Below the pieces are notes generated by a model. That model was not told where the DNA came from. It was given only the letters and a program-made list of their open reading frames with translations, and searched no databases. Shown here in pieces: positions 1 through 5,262 of a stretch of 5,262 bases of DNA. A program made the translations under genes and the position numbers. How positions within the stretch are numbered: position 1 is the first letter of the stretch; every line of letters starts with the position of its first letter. This stretch comes from Myxococcales bacterium (GTDB taxonomy: Bacteria > Myxococcota_A > UBA9042 > PHBI01 > JAAZYN01). The stretch lies in NCBI GenBank assembly GCA_014239625.1, contig JAAZYN010000329.1, positions 1-5,262 of the forward strand. The letters are read 5' to 3'.

Positions 1-137
1 AGGGGATTGTCCATGGACAGCTCATCGGCTGGCTCGACGAGCCGGTGCCCCTGGGCGACACCGACGGGCCCTTGACCGCGCTGTCGACGGAGTCCGAACG
101 GCTGCTCAGCAGCCTCGTCATCCCCTCGAGCGATTGA
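1..137 (+). CDS. 3' end of an unidentified upstream gene (partial)
   Basis: An open frame enters from the left edge (first full codon at base 3) and ends with TGA at 135-137, giving 44 visible C-terminal residues. The visible end includes GQLIGWLDEPVPLG and a C-terminus of LLSSLVIPSSD. Nearly every codon ends in G or C, as in the following gene, whereas the other two forward frames read as Arg/Ala/Pro/His-rich shadow or meet a stop. I therefore take this frame as the real coding one. No domain, membrane segment or motif is recognisable in so short a tail, so no function is proposed. The stop codon overlaps the ATG of the kinase gene by one base (TGATG), which implies one operon and probable translational coupling. 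It could be a regulator or partner of the kinase, but that is guilt by association only. Confidence 0.7.
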   Translation, partial: GIVHGQLIGWLDEPVPLGDTDGPLTALSTESERLLSSLVIPSSD

Positions 138-139
138 TG
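128..139 (+). promoter_or_regulatory. TGATG stop/start overlap with weak Shine-Dalgarno
   Basis: The upstream TGA (135-137) and the kinase ATG (137-139) share the A. A minimal GAG at 128-130 lies six bases before the ATG and is the only Shine-Dalgarno-like element. With such a weak site, initiation probably relies on ribosomes terminating on the upstream gene. An in-frame TTG at 134-136 directly precedes the ATG and would add just one residue. The ATG is preferred because it is the stronger codon and forms the classic overlap. No promoter is visible between the two genes, since there is no intergenic space. Confidence 0.65.
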
Positions 140-3100
140 GCTGCCGTGGACCGCAGCGCCGTTCCGCACGTCGGCGGGTTCAAAGTGGGCGCTATGGTCG
201 ACCACTTCCGCATTCTGCGCCTCCTGGGGCAGGGCGGCATGGGGGCCGTCTATCTCGCTCGCGACACCGACCTGGGACGGAAGGTCGCCCTCAAGGTGAT
301 CCTGCCCGAGCGACTGGGTACCGACCTGTCGGTCCAGCGGTTCTTGCAGGAGGCTCGCACCACCGCCCGCTTCAGTCATCCGAACATCGTCGCCATCCAC
401 GAGGTGGGACAGCACGGGGCCGCCCCGTATGTGGCGCTGGAGTTCGTCGAAGGTGAGTCGCTGCGACGCCGGCTGCTCGACGAGCCGATGGCCCCGGCCG
501 CCACCATGCGCGTCGGGCTCGCCGTGGCGCAGGCCCTGGCCGAGGCCCACAGGCACGGGGTAACGCACCGGGACCTCAAGCCCGAGAACATCATGATTGG
601 GCGTGATGGACGCTTGCGTGTGCTGGACTTTGGCTTGGCGACCAGCGTGCCGGACCCGGCGACTTCCGCCTACCAGGGCGACCCGCAGAGCCTGCCTGAT
701 GGGCCAAGCGATGGGACGGAGCTGAGCACCGCTGGCCCGTGGGTGGGGACCCCCGCATACATGGCCCCGGAACAGTTTGAGTCGAAGGTGGTTGGGCCGC
801 CTGCGGATGTCTGGGCCCTCGGGGTGATCCTTCACGAGCTCGTCACCGGGTTTCGCCCCTACCAGACGCGTTCACTCATGAAGCTGGCGCTCGATGTGAC
901 CGACCCGACGCCGGTCCCCGACATCGGTGACGGCGCGCCCCCGGAGCTCGCGGGGCTCATCTCTCGATGCCTGGACAAGCAGCCTGGCCAACGACTCACC
1001 GCCGAGGAGGTGGCGGGGATCTTGTCACGTCTGGTGGGAGCCAATCGACCCCGCTCCGACGAAGACAACCCGTTCCGCGGGCTGCTCGCCTTCGGAGAGC
1101 GCCAGGCGGGTTGGTATTTTGGTCGCGAGCGCGAGATCTTGTTGGCGCTCGAGCGCCTGCGCGATTCCCCGGTGCTCCCGATCGTCGGCCCCAGCGGTGC
1201 CGGCAAGAGCTCGCTGGCTCACGCGGGGATCATCCCGCGGCTCCGCGAGCGCGGAAGGGTGGTGGTGGTCAGCATGCGCCCCGGCGGGGCACCGTTTCGT
1301 GCGCTCGCCACCCAGCTGGCGAACGCGCGTCGCCACGCGTCGTCGAGCCATCACCCGCGGCCCGCGGCGGGTGCGATGGGCCGCACCGCGTCGACCTCGC
1401 CCCTGGACGTGGAGCCTTCGGCCGCAGGCGAGCGGGCGAGCGTACCGATGAGCACGCAGGACACGGTCGCCAGTGCGCCAGATCAGGCGCCCACGGGTGC
1501 ATCACAGGCCGGCGCGGCCCCCACGCTGCCAGGTGCCGGCATGTCCGAGCCGCCAGCGCCGGCCCTGCTCGCGACCGTCGCCAGTGAAGACGGAGCTTCA
1601 GCCCTCGGCGGCCATACGCTGGAGACCGCGCCTGCCGCAGACCCGCTCCCCGAGCATCCGGGCGAGGCGATGGAGACCCCAGCGTTTAAACGGCCCGAAA
1701 GCCCCCTCGCGCAGCCCGCCCCGTCGGTCCAAGGCGTCGCGGAGATCTCCGCCCTGGAGGCGGCTCTGCGCGAGCACCCCGAGCAGCTCAATCTGCGACT
1801 CACGGAGCTGGCTGAGGCACGTACATGCACCGTGATCCTGGTGATCGACCAGCTCGAGGAGCTGTTCGGCAACGTGGGCGAGGACGGCGAGGGCGTCGTG
1901 GAGCGTTTCCTCGACGCCGTCGGGAGCGCCGCAGACGACCCCAGCATCCCGGTCCGTTTGCTCTTCACTCTGCGCGACGATTTCCTGGGGGCGGTCGCCA
2001 CCGGTGATGCCATGCGGCGCGCCCTCAGCGGCGTCGTGGTCGTGCAGACGCCGGACCGGAGCGCGCTTCAGGAGACGCTCCTGGGGCCGGTCGCGAGCGC
2101 CGGCTATGCCTTCGAGGACGAGGGTCTCGTCAGCGCTATGTTGGATGCTGTCGCCGACAGCAAGGCGGCCTTGCCCCTGTTGCAGTTCACCGCGTCACTG
2201 CTCTGGGAACGTCGCGACCGCGGGCGTCGCCTGTTGACACGGCGGGCCTACGATGAGGTCGGCGGGGTGCGGGGTGCGCTCGCGGCCCACGCCGATGGCG
2301 TGTTGAGTGGCCTGTCGGGAGATGGCGTGCGTGTCGCTCGAGACCTCATGCTGAGGCTGGTGACCCCGGACCGTTCCCGGCGCGTGTTGCGTCGCGGCGC
2401 TGTCCTCGAAGCGCTCGGAGAGGGCGCTGTCGAGGTGTTGAATCGGTTGTCCGCGTCGCGGCTGTTGGTCGTGCGGAAGGGCGACGACGACGAGCCTCTG
2501 GTCGAGATCGCTCATGAATCACTGATCAGTCACTGGTCGCGTTTGAGTCGGTGGCTCGATGAGTCCCGCGAAGACCTCGCTGTGCTGGCAGACCTGGAGG
2601 CGCGCCACGATCAATGGGAGCGACGAGGGCGTAGCGACTTCGAGCTGCTCCGCGGCGAAGCTCTGCGGGACGCCGTGCGCATCGTAAAACGCCATGGGAC
2701 CGTCCCGGAGCGTGTTCGACGCTTTGTGCGGGGCTCCGAGACAGCCTCTCGGCGCCGCAAGTCCGCCATCCGTTGGGGGGTGGGGATCTCGATGCTGGCG
2801 CTGGTCGCCGTCGCCGCCACCCTGTTTACCCAGAAAGAGGCCGCCGAGACGGCTCAGAGGAAGGCCGAGCAGCAGACGCGTCGGGCCGTACAGGCGACCC
2901 GTGAGGTGGCCGAACGAAACGACGCGTTGATCCTGGCGCAGGCGCGCGGGCAGCTGCAGGCGGACCCGACGCTGGCGGTGGCCACGCTCAAGACCTTGTC
3001 CGGGAGCGTGATCGCCGAGCGCGAGATCCTGGGCGTCGCCGAGGAGGCGTGGCGGCGCGGCGTGGCCCATTACGTGCTTCGAGGCCACATGAACGAGGTC

Positions 3101-5137
3101 CGTTTCAGTGACTTTTCGCCCGACGGGCGGTTGCTCGTGAGCGCTGGATACGACAACACGGTGAGGGTCTGGGATCTGGCCGGCGGGAGTCATCGGGTGC
3201 TGCGGGGACACTCCAGTGAAGTCAAATTCGCTCGCTGGTCGCCCGACGGCGCGAGGATCTTCTCCGGCGGGCGCGATGGCAGTGTTCGCTTGTGGACCCT
3301 CGACGGGACCGGGCGCGTCCTGGGCGAACACGACGACGAGATCACCGCCGGGGCCTGGTCTCCCGACGGCCGGTCGGTGGCGTCTGGGGGAGAGGATGGA
3401 ACGATCAAGCTGTGGTCCATCGAGGGTGATCTGGTCCGAACGCTCCGCGGCCACGTCGGTGAGGTCGAGCATCTTCGATTTCAGGGGGATGGTCAGCAGC
3501 TGTTGTCCTCGTCGGAGGACGGCACCGTGCGCCTGTGGCCGAAGGGCGGCGGCTCCAAACTCGAGGCGACGCACGCCGGTTACGTGCGGGGTTGCGACCT
3601 GAACCATGACGGCAGCGTCGTCGTCAGCGGCGGCGCCGACGGGGTGGTGCGCGTGCGCAAGGCGGACGGCGCCATCGAGCAGCGGCGACTGCATCAGCAC
3701 GAGATCCGCACGGTGCAGCTGGACCGGACGGCCAGCCACGTGATCAGCGCGAGCCGTGACGGTGTCGTGTCCGTCTGGAACATCAAGACGGGCGAGCAAA
3801 ATCTGTTGCGTGGGCACGCGATGGTGGTTCGGGACGCGGCTGTCAGCCCCGACGGCAGATGGATCGTGAGCGGCAGCGACGACAAGAGCGGGCGCCTCTG
3901 GTCGCTCGATGGTAGCGACCACCAACAGCTGCGAGGCCACGAGCGGAGAATCCGAGCGGTGACCTTCAGCCGCGACTCCAAGTGGGTCGCCACCTCGTCG
4001 AGCGACGGGACGATCCGGGTCTGGGATGCGAGGCTGAGCGGGCGCCCGGTGCTCGTGGGTCATGAGCGCAGCGTCAACCATGTGGCGTTCGCGAAGGGCA
4101 AGCCCTTGGCCGCCTCCGTCGCGGGACCCGAGGTGCGACTGTGGGATCTGGAGAGCGGCAAGCGGTGGCGCCTGGGTGAGCACTCGGACACGGCCCGCTG
4201 GGTAGCCTTCGACCCGAGCGCCGAGCGACTCTTCTCCGGGTCCCGCGACCGCACCGTGAAGGTGTGGAGCGTGGGTCGGCGCGAGCTGTTGAAGACCTTG
4301 GACGCGGTGGAGAAGGTCTACGAGCTGAGCATCACCGACGACGGTCAGCACGTCGCGGCGTTTGGCGGGGGGAGGGGCGTGGCGCTCTGGTCCGGCGCCG
4401 ATTATCGCTATACCCAGGTCGCCCTGCACACCGACGACATCACCGCCCTGACCTTCGAGCTGCCGGGCTTGCTGGTCAGCGGGGCGCTGGACAAACACGT
4501 GTTCGCTTGGAGCTTGCGGGACGGTCGGGGTCAAAAAATCGGCGTCGTCGATGGCGACGTCACCACGCTGGCGGTGTCCGCCGATCGACGTCATCTGGCT
4601 GCGGCTAGCGAGAGCGGCCTGGTTCGACTCTGGCGGGCGACGAGCTACGAACACGTGCTCGACATCCGTGCCCACGGTGGACCCGTCCGCCAGGTCGTGT
4701 TGGCTGACGATGTCATCGGGACCGTCGGCTACGATCGGGCGGTCCGCCTGTGGCGTTACGACGGCCGGCCGGCCGGCGAGTTGTATGGCCACCGCGGCGC
4801 GGTGACCGCCCTCGAGTTCCTCCGCGACGGTGAGCTCGTGACGGCGAGCGAGGATGGCACCGTGCGTTTGTGGAGCCGCGAGACCATGCGGGGCTTTGAG
4901 CTGGGCCGCGTCGACGCGCCGATCTCGTCGCTGGCCGTCGACCGGGAGCGCCGCCGCGTGGCGGCGAACGGATCGGCGGTCATACCCATCTGGGACTTGG
5001 CCGGCGGCGAGGGCCGGACGGCGAAGCAGCTGATGTCCGAGTTGACCACGGCGGTGCTCGCGGGTGAGCCCGGTCGGGTTAGAGGCGCGGACGCTGACGT
5101 CGCGGCGACGCCGTCGAGGGTCCGCGACGATCGGTGA
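137..5137 (+). CDS. Ser/Thr protein kinase - nSTAND NTPase - WD40 repeat membrane protein
   Basis: This encodes a 1666-residue multidomain signalling protein. Residues 24-300 form a Hanks-type kinase with all key residues present: a GQGGMGAV glycine loop at 31-38, Lys53, Glu72, HRDLKPEN at 144-151, DFG at 164-166, GTPAYMAPE at 204-212, Asp224 and Arg286. Residues 308-855 match the nSTAND NTPase found fused to bacterial WD40 proteins: the NPFRGL entry motif at 311, Walker A GPSGAGKSS at 351-359, Walker B VILVIDQLEELF at 566-577, LRDDFLG at 612-618, LPLLQF at 679-684, and EIAHESLISHW at 790-800. One transmembrane helix (about 880-897) follows a basic SRRRK stretch. A charged helical linker then leads into 16 WD40 blades (978-1621) and a short polar tail. 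It likely phosphorylates itself or partners in response to a signal received by the propellers; substrate and ligand are unknown. The reading frame is intact and all motifs are canonical, so it is not a pseudogene. Family assignment is firm; the biological role (developmental signalling, stress, or phage/conflict sensing) is not determinable here. It appears to be the distal gene of an operon, coupled to the gene before it. Confidence 0.95.
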   Translation: MAAVDRSAVPHVGGFKVGAMVDHFRILRLLGQGGMGAVYLARDTDLGRKVALKVILPERLGTDLSVQRFLQEARTTARFSHPNIVAIHEVGQHGAAPYVALEFVEGESLRRRLLDEPMAPAATMRVGLAVAQALAEAHRHGVTHRDLKPENIMIGRDGRLRVLDFGLATSVPDPATSAYQGDPQSLPDGPSDGTELSTAGPWVGTPAYMAPEQFESKVVGPPADVWALGVILHELVTGFRPYQTRSLMKLALDVTDPTPVPDIGDGAPPELAGLISRCLDKQPGQRLTAEEVAGILSRLVGANRPRSDEDNPFRGLLAFGERQAGWYFGREREILLALERLRDSPVLPIVGPSGAGKSSLAHAGIIPRLRERGRVVVVSMRPGGAPFRALATQLANARRHASSSHHPRPAAGAMGRTASTSPLDVEPSAAGERASVPMSTQDTVASAPDQAPTGASQAGAAPTLPGAGMSEPPAPALLATVASEDGASALGGHTLETAPAADPLPEHPGEAMETPAFKRPESPLAQPAPSVQGVAEISALEAALREHPEQLNLRLTELAEARTCTVILVIDQLEELFGNVGEDGEGVVERFLDAVGSAADDPSIPVRLLFTLRDDFLGAVATGDAMRRALSGVVVVQTPDRSALQETLLGPVASAGYAFEDEGLVSAMLDAVADSKAALPLLQFTASLLWERRDRGRRLLTRRAYDEVGGVRGALAAHADGVLSGLSGDGVRVARDLMLRLVTPDRSRRVLRRGAVLEALGEGAVEVLNRLSASRLLVVRKGDDDEPLVEIAHESLISHWSRLSRWLDESREDLAVLADLEARHDQWERRGRSDFELLRGEALRDAVRIVKRHGTVPERVRRFVRGSETASRRRKSAIRWGVGISMLALVAVAATLFTQKEAAETAQRKAEQQTRRAVQATREVAERNDALILAQARGQLQADPTLAVATLKTLSGSVIAEREILGVAEEAWRRGVAHYVLRGHMNEVRFSDFSPDGRLLVSAGYDNTVRVWDLAGGSHRVLRGHSSEVKFARWSPDGARIFSGGRDGSVRLWTLDGTGRVLGEHDDEITAGAWSPDGRSVASGGEDGTIKLWSIEGDLVRTLRGHVGEVEHLRFQGDGQQLLSSSEDGTVRLWPKGGGSKLEATHAGYVRGCDLNHDGSVVVSGGADGVVRVRKADGAIEQRRLHQHEIRTVQLDRTASHVISASRDGVVSVWNIKTGEQNLLRGHAMVVRDAAVSPDGRWIVSGSDDKSGRLWSLDGSDHQQLRGHERRIRAVTFSRDSKWVATSSSDGTIRVWDARLSGRPVLVGHERSVNHVAFAKGKPLAASVAGPEVRLWDLESGKRWRLGEHSDTARWVAFDPSAERLFSGSRDRTVKVWSVGRRELLKTLDAVEKVYELSITDDGQHVAAFGGGRGVALWSGADYRYTQVALHTDDITALTFELPGLLVSGALDKHVFAWSLRDGRGQKIGVVDGDVTTLAVSADRRHLAAASESGLVRLWRATSYEHVLDIRAHGGPVRQVVLADDVIGTVGYDRAVRLWRYDGRPAGELYGHRGAVTALEFLRDGELVTASEDGTVRLWSRETMRGFELGRVDAPISSLAVDRERRRVAANGSAVIPIWDLAGGEGRTAKQLMSELTTAVLAGEPGRVRGADADVAATPSRVRDDR
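206..1036 (+). other. Hanks-type Ser/Thr kinase domain
   Basis: Residues 24-300 of the large protein. The nucleotide-binding loop, VAIK-type Lys53, helix-C Glu72, catalytic Asp146 in an HRD motif (an RD kinase, normally controlled by activation-loop phosphorylation), Asn151, metal-binding Asp164 and the APE motif are all present, so catalytic activity is expected. The activation segment from DFG to APE spans 49 residues (164-212, bases 626-772). It carries many Ser/Thr (169, 170, 176, 177, 185, 191, 194, 197, 198, 205), which are plausible autophosphorylation sites. The domain sits at the extreme N-terminus with no signal peptide, so it is cytoplasmic. Only about eight residues separate it from the NTPase entry motif, suggesting tight mechanical coupling. 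Confidence 0.95.
1058..2701 (+). other. nSTAND P-loop NTPase with winged-helix/helical C-part
   Basis: Residues 308-855. STAND NTPases are nucleotide-driven switches that often oligomerise on activation. The sequence shows the N-P-F-R-G-L entry motif and FGRERE (328-333) just before the P-loop, Walker A with Lys357, Walker B with Asp571 and a Glu574-Glu575 pair, and an LRDDF segment (612-616) at the sensor position. The helical LPLLQF/LLW segment (679-690) and the GGVRGALAAHAD signature (709-720) follow, then the family's EIAHESL...W motif (790-800) and a WERRGRSDFELLRG block (827-840). The Walker A Lys to Walker B Asp distance is 214 residues, lengthened by a low-complexity insert listed separately. 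All nucleotide-binding residues are retained, so binding and probably hydrolysis are expected. Confidence 0.88.
1334..1726 (+). other. Disordered Pro/Ala/Ser/Thr-rich insert inside the NTPase
   Basis: Residues about 400-530, lying after the second core strand (VVVVSMRPGG, 375-384) and before the helix that precedes Walker B. The stretch is dominated by Ala, Pro, Ser, Thr, Gly and Glu, has no Trp or Cys and no sustained hydrophobic run, and so is probably an unstructured loop. The frame stays open and rejoins a perfectly conserved Walker B, so it is an in-frame expansion and not damage. Its Ser/Thr content makes it a possible substrate for the linked kinase, which is inference. The boundaries are approximate. 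Confidence 0.75.
2774..2827 (+). other. Single transmembrane helix
   Basis: Residues 880-897 form an 18-residue uncharged segment beginning at Trp880, rich in Leu, Val, Ala and Ile and ending at LF. It is preceded by a dense basic cluster (SRRRK at 871-875, plus Arg879) and followed by Lys900 and a mixed-charge helix. The positive-inside rule puts kinase and NTPase in the cytoplasm and the WD40 part outside. The segment is short for a membrane span, but adjoining residues (SAI before, T after) can extend it. The orientation is less certain than the helix because the C-terminal flank is also basic further on. Confidence 0.8.
2828..3067 (+). other. Charged helical / coiled-coil linker
   Basis: Residues 898-977. 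The first part (about 900-935) is rich in Ala, Glu, Gln, Lys and Arg with no Pro, typical of a stalk helix following a membrane span and able to dimerise. It continues into an Ala/Leu-rich helical segment (QADPTLAVATLKTL, 941-954) resembling the helical preamble that commonly precedes WD40 propellers in this protein class. It probably transmits conformational change between propeller and membrane. Confidence 0.6.
3068..4999 (+). repeat. Sixteen tandem WD40 repeats (probable double beta-propeller)
   Basis: Residues 978-1621. The strand-c Trp (or its equivalent) falls at 1012, 1053, 1093, 1134, 1174 (Arg here), 1214, 1255, 1296, 1336, 1377, 1418, 1458, 1499, 1539, 1579 and 1619, so each blade is 40 or 41 residues (about 121 bases). 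Classic GH dyads occur in blades 1, 2, 4, 7, 8, 9 and 15. EH replaces GH in blades 3 and 10, and blades 11, 13 and 16 lack the His. Most blades keep the SPDG turn and the DGTV-type Asp. Sixteen blades suit two propellers (8+8, 7+9, or 7+7 with two extra). WD40 propellers act as binding scaffolds or sensors; the ligand is unknown. The DNA is not visibly repetitive at the base level, so the repeats are old. Confidence 0.92.
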
Positions 5138-5210
5138 TCCGTTGCCCCGGCGCGTCAGCTCGGGTGCCGTCGGCCCGGATGGGTGCCGCCCACCACCGCC
5201 GCGGACTGGA

Positions 5211-5230
5211 TTAGCCCGCATTTCTCACCA
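5211..5230. mobile_element. Possible insertion-sequence terminal repeat (tentative)
   Basis: The block TTAGCCCGCATTTCTCACCA stands out from its GC-rich surroundings and, from memory only, resembles conserved ends of DDE transposase elements (IS1380-like) seen repeatedly in myxobacterial and planctomycete DNA. The strong ribosome-binding site just after it would then belong to a transposase gene. There is no second copy in the window, no matching inverted repeat and no target duplication to confirm this. It could equally be an ordinary leader region. Confidence 0.25.
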
Positions 5231-5247
5231 GAGTTCGAGCGAAACCG

Positions 5248-5261
5248 AGGAGGGGTAGGTG
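5248..5261 (+). promoter_or_regulatory. Strong Shine-Dalgarno and candidate GTG start of the next gene
   Basis: AGGAGG at 5248-5253 is a near-perfect anti-16S match and much stronger than the site used by the kinase gene. A GTG at 5259-5261 lies five bases downstream, an ideal spacing. The window ends one base later, so the coding sequence cannot be verified; a later start beyond the edge is also possible. Confidence 0.5.
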
Positions 5262-5262
5262 A

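Larger units (their letters stand above)
5138..5262. other. Non-coding tail downstream of the kinase gene
   Basis: This 125-base stretch follows the TGA at 5135-5137. The left part (to about 5205) is very GC-rich, with small possible hairpins (a short GCC/GGC stem around 5163-5176 and a GGTG/CACC pair around 5182-5195). None has a following T-run, so I do not call an intrinsic terminator. From about 5209 the base composition becomes visibly more AT-rich. No complete gene fits. Confidence 0.6.

Noticed and set aside
2..136. Upstream extension of the kinase reading frame, which is open to the window's left edge.
   Set aside because: The extension has no ATG, GTG or TTG before the TTG at 134 and reads as Arg/Ala/Pro/His-rich shadow, while the neighbouring frame shows proper third-position G/C bias ending at the TGATG junction.
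927..1587. Overlapping + strand open frames of 174 and 206 codons in other frames across the kinase-NTPase junction.
   Set aside because: They read as Arg/Ala/Pro/Ser-rich shadow protein and overlap the conserved Walker A region, whose coding frame is certain.
1483..2013. A 176-codon minus-strand open frame opposite the low-complexity insert and Walker B.
   Set aside because: Ser/Ala/Arg-rich shadow sequence with no motif or convincing ribosome-binding site. The insert looks disordered on the sense strand, but the sense frame is continuous with conserved motifs on both sides.
4533..4538. A run of six A bases in otherwise GC-rich coding sequence, a possible slippage site.
   Set aside because: The frame is intact through it, WD40 spacing on both sides is normal, and no alternative frame continues with sensible protein.
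5161..5200. GC-rich short inverted repeats that might form a terminator.
   Set aside because: Stems are only about 4-5 pairs, some with bulges, and no T-run follows, so an intrinsic terminator is not supported.
2519..5221. A 900-codon open frame on the minus strand opposite the WD40 region.
   Set aside because: Its codons lie exactly opposite the sense codons, so it stays open merely because the high-GC sense gene avoids TTA, CTA and TCA. The translated product is compositionally biased (Arg, His, Pro, Gln, Asp), with no recognisable domain, while the sense strand has unmistakable WD40 motifs.
5064..5258. A short + strand frame spanning the end of the kinase gene and the downstream spacer, possibly a small gene or a frameshifted tail.
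   Set aside because: Arg/Pro/Ser-rich with no domain; the main protein already ends naturally after its last WD40 blade, and there is no ribosome-binding site of note.

Overview
The window is high-GC bacterial DNA with strong G/C preference at third codon positions. It is almost entirely filled by one very large gene. The style (a eukaryotic-like Ser/Thr kinase fused to a STAND-type NTPase and WD40 repeats) and the codon use suggest a large-genome, signalling-rich bacterium such as a myxobacterium (Myxococcota/Polyangia) or a similar lineage. This is inferred from protein style only, as the window has no phylogenetic marker gene.

Layout: (1) Bases 1-137 hold the last 44 codons of an upstream gene on the + strand that I cannot identify. 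Its TGA stop overlaps the next ATG in a TGATG junction. (2) Bases 137-5137 encode one 1666-residue protein. From N to C terminus it has a complete, apparently active Hanks-type Ser/Thr kinase (about residues 24-300); an nSTAND-type P-loop NTPase with a C-terminal winged-helix/helical part (about 308-855), interrupted between Walker A and Walker B by about 130 residues of Pro/Ala/Ser/Thr-rich low-complexity sequence; a single transmembrane helix (about 880-897); a charged helical or coiled-coil linker; and 16 contiguous WD40 blades (about 978-1621) with a strikingly constant 40-41 residue period. (3) Bases 5138-5262 are a non-coding tail. It ends in a strong AGGAGG ribosome-binding site placed for a gene starting at GTG 5259, just as the window stops. 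It also contains a more AT-rich block that might be the end of a mobile element.

The likely working model is inference from domain families. The WD40 double propeller, probably on the far side of the membrane, senses a ligand or scaffolds partners. The NTPase acts as a nucleotide-dependent switch or oligomerisation module, and the cytoplasmic kinase is the output, phosphorylating itself (its long activation loop and the NTPase insert are both Ser/Thr-rich) or partner proteins. The upstream gene looks co-transcribed and translationally coupled, so its product is the first candidate partner. I see no RNA gene, CRISPR array or convincing intrinsic terminator. The domain combination belongs to a known general class, so novelty lies in the details (NTPase insert, blade number and regularity) rather than in a clearly new system.
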